From Ferruginibacter sp. (lineage in GTDB: Bacteria > Bacteroidota > Bacteroidia > Chitinophagales > Chitinophagaceae): 64,000 nt of DNA. Numbering within the stretch: position 1 is the first letter of the stretch; the number at the start of each line of letters is the position of its first letter. Position numbers and translations under genes: made by a program. This document shows, one piece after another, positions 34,372 to 42,748 of the stretch. The stretch spans positions 148,554 to 212,553 of the forward strand of contig JACMLJ010000045.1 in the NCBI GenBank assembly GCA_014379625.1, written 5' to 3'. The notes beneath the pieces were generated by a model. The model searched no databases. It was not told the origin of the DNA and was given only the letters and a program-made list of their open reading frames with translations.

Positions 34372-35310
34372 TTATTTTGAAAGTATAGGTTCGATAAATT
34401 TCATTTCCTTTAACCAGGCTTCACAAAGGCTTTTCCACTGCTCAGTGGAACCGGGGTTATTGCTCAGGCCAATAGCATGGCCACCCTGGGGAAATACATG
34501 AAAGCTGGTGGAAATATTTTTATCCAGTAAAGCTTTGTAAAAAAGTAAACTGTTTATTGGCGACACGGTTTTATCATTAAAGGCATCCGCAATAAAACAG
34601 GGCGGCGTTGAAGCGCTGACCTGCAGTTCCATAGAATACCGGTCCATTAAATTCTGCGAAGGATTATCACCCAGGAGATTAGTCTTGCTACCCTTATGTG
34701 CATTGCTACCCATGCTTATTACGGGCGATACAAGCACCATGAAGTTAGTATTGTAAGAAATGGTATCGAGATGGTCGTTTATGCGGGAAACATCTTCGGT
34801 CATGGTACCCATCATGGCTGCCAGATGACCACCAGCCGATGACCCCTGCACACCAATCTTATTTGGATTGATTTTCCATTTACCTGCATTTGCCCTTACC
34901 ATTCGCATCGCCCTCTGTGCATCCTGCAACGGCCCCAGTTCTCTTTGTTGCAGATCCGGTGAAGTTGGTAAACGGTAGTTTACAACAAACGCACTCATGC
35001 CCATTGTATTGAACCATTTTGCCAATTGAAAACCGCCAAGATTGTAAGTCAGATGATGGTAACCGCCACCCGGAAATATTAGTATCGCAGTCCCATTGTT
35101 ATCGTCTTTTGAAGGGAAGAAAGCATAAAAGCCCGGGATTGCAACCTGTATAGCGCGTTCGTTTACGGTGCTGTCATTTAAGCGCAGCCCCCTGGTATTC
35201 GGCATCTTATCCTTCGGCCAAAGGGGAATGAATTCCTGTGCTTTTATACCTGCTGTGAGAATAAAAACCCAGATTATCGATGGCAGCAAATATCTAATCA
35301 CATTTTTCAT
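34372..35310 (-). CDS. Alpha/beta-hydrolase, probable pectin or xylan acetylesterase
   Basis: 312 residues from MKNVIRYLLPSIIWVFILTAG at 35310, giving a signal peptide. The oxyanion region is AILIFPGGGYHHLTYNLGG. The nucleophile elbow is GVQGSSAGGHLAAMMG, an acid residue is in PCFIADAFNDKTV, and the catalytic His is in FPQGGHAIGL. This is the BD-FAE/Axe1-like esterase type often encoded in plant-polysaccharide loci. Deacetylation of pectin would clear the way for GH28 and PL10. The acyl group is inferred from context. Confidence 0.85.
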   Translation of the reverse strand: MKNVIRYLLPSIIWVFILTAGIKAQEFIPLWPKDKMPNTRGLRLNDSTVNERAIQVAIPGFYAFFPSKDDNNGTAILIFPGGGYHHLTYNLGGFQLAKWFNTMGMSAFVVNYRLPTSPDLQQRELGPLQDAQRAMRMVRANAGKWKINPNKIGVQGSSAGGHLAAMMGTMTEDVSRINDHLDTISYNTNFMVLVSPVISMGSNAHKGSKTNLLGDNPSQNLMDRYSMELQVSASTPPCFIADAFNDKTVSPINSLLFYKALLDKNISTSFHVFPQGGHAIGLSNNPGSTEQWKSLCEAWLKEMKFIEPILSK

Positions 35311-35591
35311 TTTATTTAAAAACTGCAGGAACATCATTTAAATGGATCGTTGTGTATCCTATCAAAATCTCCAAAGCCGGAATCGTTGATCAGTTACAAA
35401 CGCGTACAGAAGATGCTGAATTTTGCAGCAATTCATTTACCCAATTCCACGATAAATTTATCGACAGCACCGTTAAAGTAATGGTGACAAATGGCTTTAT
35501 ACCTGCTGAATGAGATTATACCGGCTCCTGCAGCAATTACCTACGGATAGAGTATTGAACAAAAAAAGTTTCAACAGCCTACTGCACCTCT

Positions 35592-37151
35592 TTAGAAACG
35601 CCACCTGGGATCGCCATTTGAACTGCGGCCGGGATAAGTAGCGTCTGCAATCTTAAAATTACCGGCTGCTGGATTCTCCCATAATTGCGCAGCGGGCCTT
35701 GTATAGGTAGTGACGTTTGGAAAATCATTACCACCTGACACAAAATCTGAGGTCCGGTAATTGTTGCTGGAACTAACGACAGTTGCAGCATTAGCACGGT
35801 AACCCCTGACCAACACATTTGCCGCGATATTTTTAGCCACTCCAAAAATACAGTTGCTGATGGTAATGCCATTGCTGATGGTATTTGCAGAAGCCGAACT
35901 ATAGTCAATATAATACCCATTTCCTGCGGGTACTTCATTAAAAGTGCAACTTTCAAAAAGCAGGGAAGTGGAATTTTGGACACTCGAGATCACTTTTTCT
36001 GCTTTGTAAATAGTACTCCTGGTAAACAAAATATTATCGACTTTGCAACTGGCGACGCCCACTGTAAGTACGCCAAATCCGGCGATGCTGTCAACGATGG
36101 AATTATCAATAATAAAGTTGTTCACCGTAGTTGTACCAGACTGCAGGCGCAATACGCCCCTGAATATCTCCACCCGGCTGTTCATGAATTTTATTTTACC
36201 CACATTTGCGCTGTTGGTTGTGTTGAAAATATAACGCGAGCCATAACTGTCGCTGTACATGTGCACGTCATTAAATTCAATGGAATCGATTGTTGCCCCG
36301 GCTGCAAAATTGAAGTTGTTGGTAAAGAAAATTTTAGCCTGTCCTGTAACCGACAAATCGGGGCCACTCATAATCACCAGTGATTTGTTGAAGCTGTAAG
36401 AAGCAGCAATGTTATAGATTTCACCTCTTTTCAGCAACACCGTGCTACCGGAGGCTATCACCGGCAAGGTATCGGCGAGTACAGAAGGGCGCCCGGTAAT
36501 CCCGGTTAAATCGATCACCGTACCGCTAAAGGGGGCCTTGGTATTAAAATCTACATAACCTCTTATATTTGTACCGCTATTCAGAAAAATGGTGTACTTC
36601 GTTGCGGCGGTTAGTCCGCTCACCACTTTAAATTCATTGGCAATATCTACGGCATTGAGGCTTACCTGTGCAACTACCGAGCTATCGGCTGTTTTAAGAA
36701 TTTTGATGGAAGAAACAGGCGCTCCCTTTGTTATCCACCGTACACGCACCGAGTTAAAAGTGATATCATCAATTGCAGGCATCTTTAAAATAGAAGACAA
36801 AGTGCGTATTGGCCCAAGCATCGACCAGCCCGAATTTCTTGTAGTATCGGAAGCAACTGCGCTTACCTGCACCTGGTAAAGCTGGTTGAACAACAATTGC
36901 TTTACCACTGCAACATTGGTGTCTGTTAGGATGGATAAATCAATGGTGCGGAATGTATCGCGACTCAGTTGAAGCCGGTAGGATTTTGCCCCGGTCACTT
37001 TTAGCCAGGCGGCCACAATGGTATTGGAATCTGCCGACAATTGCCCGGAGATTACCGGCCTGAAAAGCCTGGGGGCCTCGCCCAACTCTTCGGTTTTTTT
37101 ACAGGCAGCAAAGAGGCAAACGGCCAATACTACAAACAATATATTTTTCAT
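35592..37151 (-). CDS. Surface glycan-binding lipoprotein (Fn3 plus DUF4957/DUF5123-like beta-helix)
   Basis: 519 residues with lipoprotein signal FVVLAVCLFAACKK. Two fibronectin-III-like domains (about 25-220: VAAWLKVTGAKSYRLQLSRD, GLTAATKYTIFLNSG) precede a right-handed beta-helix (FMNSRVEIFRGVLRL, FIIDNSIVDSIAGFGVLTV). The end, YPGRSSNGDPRWRF, is typical of the DUF5123-type proteins that follow susD in pectin loci. It has no catalytic motif and probably binds homogalacturonan at the cell surface and feeds SusCD. It starts 28 bp after susD. Confidence 0.85.
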   Translation of the reverse strand: MKNILFVVLAVCLFAACKKTEELGEAPRLFRPVISGQLSADSNTIVAAWLKVTGAKSYRLQLSRDTFRTIDLSILTDTNVAVVKQLLFNQLYQVQVSAVASDTTRNSGWSMLGPIRTLSSILKMPAIDDITFNSVRVRWITKGAPVSSIKILKTADSSVVAQVSLNAVDIANEFKVVSGLTAATKYTIFLNSGTNIRGYVDFNTKAPFSGTVIDLTGITGRPSVLADTLPVIASGSTVLLKRGEIYNIAASYSFNKSLVIMSGPDLSVTGQAKIFFTNNFNFAAGATIDSIEFNDVHMYSDSYGSRYIFNTTNSANVGKIKFMNSRVEIFRGVLRLQSGTTTVNNFIIDNSIVDSIAGFGVLTVGVASCKVDNILFTRSTIYKAEKVISSVQNSTSLLFESCTFNEVPAGNGYYIDYSSASANTISNGITISNCIFGVAKNIAANVLVRGYRANAATVVSSSNNYRTSDFVSGGNDFPNVTTYTRPAAQLWENPAAGNFKIADATYPGRSSNGDPRWRF

Positions 37152-37179
37152 GAAGATTTTTTTTTGCTGAATAACTTAA

Positions 37180-38988
37180 TTAATAACCATATTGGTTTCG
37201 CAGTGTACCCAAACTATTGGCCACAACTGATGTGTGTAACGGCAGTATATACCTCACCGGGCTTGTACCACTGTTGTCTGTGTAGCCCCTCCATTGCCAC
37301 AACGTATAGTTTGCCGGCCCATTGGTAGTGGTATTCCATAGGTTGCGTAACCAGTTTATCTTCATATCATATTCAGGAGGAACAGGGCCCGTTACTTTGT
37401 AAAAACGGTTCAGGAAGGTCAACGTTTTATCTGGATTGCGTTTGGCATACTGGTAATCCGCAAGATTGGCGGAAGTTCCTACACCGGCAATCGCGTCCTG
37501 CCCCAGTTGGTTTAACCTGTCCTTCGTTTGTGCTATTTTTTTGCCGTACAGGTTCCATCTTTCCAGGTCAAATTTGCGTAAAAACTCACCACCAAATTCC
37601 CAGGCACGTTCGTTAACAATAGCATCGAAGAAAGCTGCTTTACCACCAGATACGGAAGCCACGTAGGCATCTACCTTATCGGCCCATAAGGCAGGGCTGA
37701 AGGCACGCTGGCGCACTTTTTTCAAGGCGTCTGTAGCGACTGCACCAGGACCGCCATTGATTTCATTCTCAGTTTCCGCCAGCATCAGTAATATGTCTGA
37801 ATAGCGCATCAGGGGCCAGTTTATACCGGTACCTTTTGCCGAAGAAGGCCCCAATGGTGATGGCACTAACATGCGGTTCCATTTAGCAATATTGATAGAA
37901 GTAGGAGAAGTAGACACCTGGGCAAGGGTATCGTTATAAGATACAACGGAGGTGGTTACAGGCAGGCGCAAATCGGTGGTATCAAAGGAGTGGTAAAAAC
38001 TGGGCGTTACCGTCATTTGTATCGTAGTGGCGCCAAATGAATGAAACAACCGGCCATTGGTAACACCAATTCCAACTACCCAACCCACATCGCCAAACCC
38101 GGGCGAAAAGGCCACTTCAAAAAGTACATCCTCATTTACAGGCTTTAGATATTTATTCTCATTCATAAACACTTTGGCGTAATCGCCCAGGGGCCTCGGT
38201 TTCAGTTCTATCAACCGCTTACAATAGGTATTGGCAATTTTATAATAGTCCAGGTAATCCGCCTTGCGTTGCATGGTCAGGTCGGGGTACAGCCAATAAC
38301 CGCCACGCATCAGCGAAAGCCGCGCAATCATCCCAATAACAAATTCCCTGTTGATGCGCTCGATGCCAAAATCTAACTGGTCGGCCCACCGCATTTTGGG
38401 TTCAATCTCTTTGAGGTCATTGATCAAAAAAGTAAGTATGGTGTCCCTGCTGGTTCTGGGCAGGTAAAAATCATCGCCTGCGCGGGATGGCTTTTTACTA
38501 AAAGGAATATCGCCCCAATGATTCATCAGGATATAGTACCAATAAGCACGGAGGGTTTTTACTTCGCCCAGCAGGTTAAGGTAGACGGGGCTTTCGGGAT
38601 CTTTCGCCAAAGAAATATTGGTCAATCCTTCTTCACATTCATTGGCCCGGTTAATGGCATTATAAGCGTTATTCCAAACGGTTAATAAATCCCCGTTAGC
38701 GTTAGTAGCTTCAAACGACCAGATATCGCGCCGGGCGCCATCAGGGGCAGAGGCGACACCCCCAACTTCCACATCGGTGTTACCGGCAAAGTTGGTAGAA
38801 AGGCGGGAGGTAAAAGCATCCTGGTTAAACAAAGCATACACCATGTTGACCGTCGTTTTTGCATCTTCTTCTGTACCAAACACATATTCCTGTGGGAACT
38901 TGGAGGGCGAATCGGAGACGAGGTATTTTTTGCACGACACGAACAGCAGGGATGCAACCGCGATTGTAGTATATAATAAGCGTTTCAT
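37180..38988 (-). CDS. SusD/RagB-family glycan-binding lipoprotein
   Basis: 602 residues from MKRLLYTTIAVASLLFVSCKK at 38988; an in-frame ATG at 39009 would add MLKFRKT and is less likely. The lipobox Cys is followed by the SusD N-terminal block (FPQEYVFGTEEDAKTTVNMVYALF), NAINRANECEEGL and TLRAYWYYILMNHWGDIPF. The C-terminal block is WPLMRYSDILLMLAETENEING, VRQRAF and NERAWEFGGEFLRKFDLERW. It forms the lid over the SusC channel and captures oligosaccharides, here most likely galacturonides. It lies directly downstream of susC (25-bp gap). Confidence 0.96.
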   Translation of the reverse strand: MKRLLYTTIAVASLLFVSCKKYLVSDSPSKFPQEYVFGTEEDAKTTVNMVYALFNQDAFTSRLSTNFAGNTDVEVGGVASAPDGARRDIWSFEATNANGDLLTVWNNAYNAINRANECEEGLTNISLAKDPESPVYLNLLGEVKTLRAYWYYILMNHWGDIPFSKKPSRAGDDFYLPRTSRDTILTFLINDLKEIEPKMRWADQLDFGIERINREFVIGMIARLSLMRGGYWLYPDLTMQRKADYLDYYKIANTYCKRLIELKPRPLGDYAKVFMNENKYLKPVNEDVLFEVAFSPGFGDVGWVVGIGVTNGRLFHSFGATTIQMTVTPSFYHSFDTTDLRLPVTTSVVSYNDTLAQVSTSPTSINIAKWNRMLVPSPLGPSSAKGTGINWPLMRYSDILLMLAETENEINGGPGAVATDALKKVRQRAFSPALWADKVDAYVASVSGGKAAFFDAIVNERAWEFGGEFLRKFDLERWNLYGKKIAQTKDRLNQLGQDAIAGVGTSANLADYQYAKRNPDKTLTFLNRFYKVTGPVPPEYDMKINWLRNLWNTTTNGPANYTLWQWRGYTDNSGTSPVRYILPLHTSVVANSLGTLRNQYGY

Positions 38989-39013
38989 CGTTTTTCTAAA
39001 TTTTAGCAATTGA

Positions 39014-42000
39014 TTAAAAGTTTACATTTACGCCAACAGTATAGTTGCGGCTCTTTGGAAAAGCTGAATAGTCGACACCAGGGGTTAACTGGCTGTAGCC
39101 ACTATTCCGCGTTGTACTTACTTCCGGATCATAGCCACTGTAGTTGGTCCATACAAAGGCATTGTAAACAGTAGCATAAATTCTTGCGTTCGTCATAAAC
39201 ACATTCTTTATCAGGTGCTTTGGCAACGAATATCCCACGGAAAGCGTATTTAAGCGAAGAAATGAGCCATCCTCCACAGCCCAGGAGTGAAACCAGGGGG
39301 CTTGTGGACCCATTGAAAACGGCGTCCAAATTTTAGGATCCGGGTTCAGCGCTGCCAATTCCTTAAGGTCAGTTACGAGCGCGCCGGCCTCGTTAATATA
39401 ATGGAAACGGCTATCATAGTTCATCGTATTAAGCATGTTACCATAGGTGGTCCGGTAATTCATATTAAAAGAAATTTTACCGGTGTTGTAAATTTCATTA
39501 CCATACACCCAGTTAAAAAAGGCGCTGAGGTCGAAATTTTTATAAGTAGTATTTAACCCAAATCCACCCGTAGCTTTTGGTAAAGCGTTGCCAATAATGG
39601 TACGGTCATCTTCCGCTGTTATTTTACCATCATTGTTTAAATCTTTTAGTTTCAAAACACCAGGGCGAAGGCTGATGCCCCCGAGATTACCCATGGGTAC
39701 CCCTGCCTTCAGTTTGTAGGTGCGGGCAACCGGATCATAGCTGTCAAAATCCTCCACTGTGTACATGCCATCTGTTACATAACCATACATTAACCCAATG
39801 GTACGGCCTACAATCAGCCGGTAATCATCCGGCGTTTTTAAATCCGTTCCGGCCCAGTTTGAATTAAAACTGCGCTCGTTTACTCCATCCAGTTTATCAA
39901 TTCTTGCCCGGTTGATACCAACGTTGAAACTGACAGACAACCGTAAATCCTTGGAACGAATCACATCTGCTGTGAGGCCCAATTCTATACCTTTGTTAGA
40001 TGTTTGGCCAATGTTGCGTTGTTGGGTTGAAAATCCGGTGGTTTGCGGGATAGCAGATTCAACCAGCAAATCCCTGGTAGTGTTGTGATAAAAATCCAAT
40101 GTGCCGGATACGCGGTTTCTAAACAATCCAAAGTCGAGCCCAATGTTGCGGGTGATGGTTGTTTCCCACTTGATATCCGGGTTGGGAAGCTGCGAACTGG
40201 CATACGAATAATAAGGATTGGGAACATCACCTGCGCCATAAGGGCGACTGCTGTTGGGTTGAAACAATACCCGCCATTGGTCTGAACGGATATTATTATT
40301 ACCCACGGTTCCATAACTGGCCCTTAACTTTAAATCCGTAATTGCCCGCAATTCCTGCATGAAATCTTCGGAGGAGATGCGCCATGCAACTGAAGCAGCC
40401 GGAAAGATGCCCCACTGTTTACCGGGCGCAAACTTGGTGGAGCCGTCGTACCGGGCGGTGAGGTTGAAAATATATTTACCACTCAACTGGTAAATGGCCC
40501 TTCCAAAGAAGGAACCGAGTTTATCCGGTGCAATCTCGGAGGTAGTGTGAATATCCTGTGTACCCAACCCCATGGTAGCAAACAACTTTTCTGGCGTTAT
40601 ACCCAATGAAAAGTATTTCGCCCGGTTGTACTCCTCAAATCCCAAACCCCTCGACAATATTTCCTGGCCCACCAGGAGATTTAGATCGTGCCTGGTGCCT
40701 TTTTTCAGTGTATAATTCAGGGTATTTGCCAAACGATAGTCCTGCAGTTCCGTTTGGGTTATTTCGCCAAGCGGCAGATTGCCACCTTCGTTGCGTGACA
40801 CCCCAGTAAGCGGACCGTAATACCTGCGATTGTTACCATAACTTAAACCATAACTAAATTCAGTGCGATAGACCAGGTTTTTCAAAATTAACCAGGAGGC
40901 GCCCATGTTAAGGTTAAAAACCCGTGATACGCGTTTCCGGTAGTCCTGATCAGACAACTGCAGCGGGTTGATCAGGTTTCGGATAAACTGCTCGTAGTCA
41001 TCCGCATTGCTGCCAGGGTCAATAATAATCATATCAGCAATGCCGTTTACGGGCCGGGTGGTAATACCGTCACCAACGCGCAGGTTGGCTGCGCCGGACG
41101 TACCTGCGCCGTTGGTGATGGCATGGGTATAACGAACGCCGAAATCAAGTTTCAGCACTTTGGAGATATCGTGATTGAGTTTAAAGTTGATGTAATTGCG
41201 CTGGTAATTATTACTGGGAATAAGGCCAAGATCCTTGTTGTTGGTGAAATTCAATGCCATTTTTGTCTTCTCCGTTCCTCCACTAATGCTGACACTGTGC
41301 TGTTGGGAATTTGCAGGGTTACCAAACAATTTATCCTGCCAATCGGTGCCCTTTTGGTATTTATAAAGCTCTAAATCCTCGTATACTCCAAAGTATTTGG
41401 AAAAATTGTCTACCTCCGCCTGGCTCCTTAAGCGGGCATATTCATACTGTGAACGCACATATTCGTATGGTGACAGCACATCCAATTTGCGGGGGAAAGT
41501 TTTGGCCTGGCCAAAAGCATTGTAACTAATGGAGGTTTTGCCTCCTTTCGCATTTTTGGTAGTGACGATCACAACACCATTTGCACCGGCCGCACCGTAA
41601 ATAGCTGCAGTGGCAGCATCTTTTAATATGTCGATACTGGCGATATCAGCAGGGGAAATGTCATTGATGCTATTTACACGAAATCCGTCTACTATATACA
41701 GTGGATCATTACTGCCCGTGATAGAGCCGCCACCGCGTACGCGGATAACGATTTCTGCTCCGGGCTGGCCATCTACCGTTGTAACCTGCACCCCCGGTAA
41801 CCGACCCGTTAATGCTTCTGCAACATTGGCTACAGGTATTTTTTCCAGTTGCGATCCACTAAGTGATGAAACCGTACCGGTAAGGTCTTTTCTCTTCACT
41901 GTTTGGTAACCAATTACCACAACTTCATCCATCACACCCGAGGATAGGGAAAGGTTAATATTAATCGTGTTCTGTTTGCCAACCTTCGATTCTTTTTCCA

Positions 42001-42241
42001 CGTAGCCTACTGAGCTAAATACCAGTGTTGCATTTCCTTCGGCGGGAATGTTAATGCTAAACTGGCCATCATTGTCTGTTACTGCAGCAGCACTTCCGCC
42101 TTTTTCCAAAACGGAAACATCCCTGATGGGTTGCCTGGTACTGTCGGAAAGCACACGACCCGAGACTTTCCGCGTTTGCGCCCATGTCATGGTGGCACAA
42201 CCTAAAATAATCAATAGTAGTAGTGATAGTTTTCTTTTCAT
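39014..42241 (-). CDS. SusC/RagA-family TonB-dependent outer-membrane transporter
   Basis: 1075 residues with signal peptide MKRKLSLLLLIILGCATMTWAQ. A CarboxypepD_reg-like domain (VSGRVLSDSTRQPIRDVSV) is followed by the plug with the SusC signature (TGTVSSLSGSQLEKIPVANV, LYIVDGFRVNSINDISPADI, GAAGANGVVIVTTKNAKGG). A long beta-barrel ends NYTVGVNVNF, with the aromatic C-terminus of outer-membrane proteins. No extra N-terminal signalling domain is present, consistent with control by the HTCS rather than by FecR/sigma. With SusD it imports pectic oligosaccharides using TonB energy. Confidence 0.97.
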   Translation of the reverse strand: MKRKLSLLLLIILGCATMTWAQTRKVSGRVLSDSTRQPIRDVSVLEKGGSAAAVTDNDGQFSINIPAEGNATLVFSSVGYVEKESKVGKQNTININLSLSSGVMDEVVVIGYQTVKRKDLTGTVSSLSGSQLEKIPVANVAEALTGRLPGVQVTTVDGQPGAEIVIRVRGGGSITGSNDPLYIVDGFRVNSINDISPADIASIDILKDAATAAIYGAAGANGVVIVTTKNAKGGKTSISYNAFGQAKTFPRKLDVLSPYEYVRSQYEYARLRSQAEVDNFSKYFGVYEDLELYKYQKGTDWQDKLFGNPANSQQHSVSISGGTEKTKMALNFTNNKDLGLIPSNNYQRNYINFKLNHDISKVLKLDFGVRYTHAITNGAGTSGAANLRVGDGITTRPVNGIADMIIIDPGSNADDYEQFIRNLINPLQLSDQDYRKRVSRVFNLNMGASWLILKNLVYRTEFSYGLSYGNNRRYYGPLTGVSRNEGGNLPLGEITQTELQDYRLANTLNYTLKKGTRHDLNLLVGQEILSRGLGFEEYNRAKYFSLGITPEKLFATMGLGTQDIHTTSEIAPDKLGSFFGRAIYQLSGKYIFNLTARYDGSTKFAPGKQWGIFPAASVAWRISSEDFMQELRAITDLKLRASYGTVGNNNIRSDQWRVLFQPNSSRPYGAGDVPNPYYSYASSQLPNPDIKWETTITRNIGLDFGLFRNRVSGTLDFYHNTTRDLLVESAIPQTTGFSTQQRNIGQTSNKGIELGLTADVIRSKDLRLSVSFNVGINRARIDKLDGVNERSFNSNWAGTDLKTPDDYRLIVGRTIGLMYGYVTDGMYTVEDFDSYDPVARTYKLKAGVPMGNLGGISLRPGVLKLKDLNNDGKITAEDDRTIIGNALPKATGGFGLNTTYKNFDLSAFFNWVYGNEIYNTGKISFNMNYRTTYGNMLNTMNYDSRFHYINEAGALVTDLKELAALNPDPKIWTPFSMGPQAPWFHSWAVEDGSFLRLNTLSVGYSLPKHLIKNVFMTNARIYATVYNAFVWTNYSGYDPEVSTTRNSGYSQLTPGVDYSAFPKSRNYTVGVNVNF

Positions 42242-42316
42242 ATAGAATCATTAATTATTGCGATGTTGGGCGTGTAAGTGCAGTCGTTTGTTAGCGTGTA
42301 CTATCATTGAAGGAAG

Positions 42317-42345
42317 GGCTAACAAGGTACTTTACCTTGTTAGCC
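42317..42345 (-). promoter_or_regulatory. Perfect 13-bp hairpin in the susC leader
   Basis: GGCTAACAAGGTA pairs perfectly with TACCTTGTTAGCC across a 3-nt loop, 76-104 bp upstream of the susC ATG. No T run follows on either strand, so it is not a standard terminator. It could be a protein-binding palindrome or an mRNA leader structure. Confidence 0.6.
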
Positions 42346-42424
42346 AGTATTTCTAATCGTTCATTGACAAGCAGTCAAACACTAAATGATTGCGTAGTAA
42401 AGGTATCTCCTGACAAGGAAAGAC

Positions 42425-42461
42425 AGGTTCAAAATTTGACATAAAAGGTTCAAATTTTAAC
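42425..42461 (-). promoter_or_regulatory. Direct repeat with 21-bp period, candidate HTCS operator
   Basis: AGGTTCAAA starts at 42425 and again at 42446. The match extends as AGGTTCAAA(A/T)TTT(G/A)AC over 16 positions with two differences. The period of exactly 21 bp, two helical turns, suits a dimer of AraC-type DNA-binding domains such as the one ending the adjacent HTCS. It lies about 185 bp upstream of susC. Confidence 0.5.
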
Positions 42462-42748
42462 CTCCTGAAATTATTATCATTGACGATCAATTTGTTAAGC
42501 TATTAAAAAATGAGCCATAATACCCGGCAAAGCAAATCTGAAAAATTATTTTGTATTTACTTCTCCTGATAAGGGAACAATCTGGCCAGTCGTTTTTGTG
42601 GTTTTTAAGCTGACTTATAAAGCGATGAAATAAAAGCGTCCCCTATGAGAAGCAGCTATTCTTTTTTCTACCGGGCGATAGAAAGAAAAGCTCATTTGCC
42701 GGAAATAACAATCAATCGCAGAGAGCGCCAAAATGGCATTAATAATTA

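Larger units (their letters stand above)
42242..42748. other. Regulatory intergenic region upstream of susC
   Basis: This 507-bp gap between the HTCS gene and susC, both on the minus strand, holds a perfect hairpin (42317-42345) and a 21-bp-spaced direct repeat (42425-42461). A weak -7-like TACCTTTA (42398-42405) is also present. No ORF is supported. Confidence 0.6.

Noticed and set aside
42317..42345. Rho-independent terminator of the HTCS gene
   Set aside because: No T run follows on either strand, and it lies about 400 bp beyond the HTCS stop.
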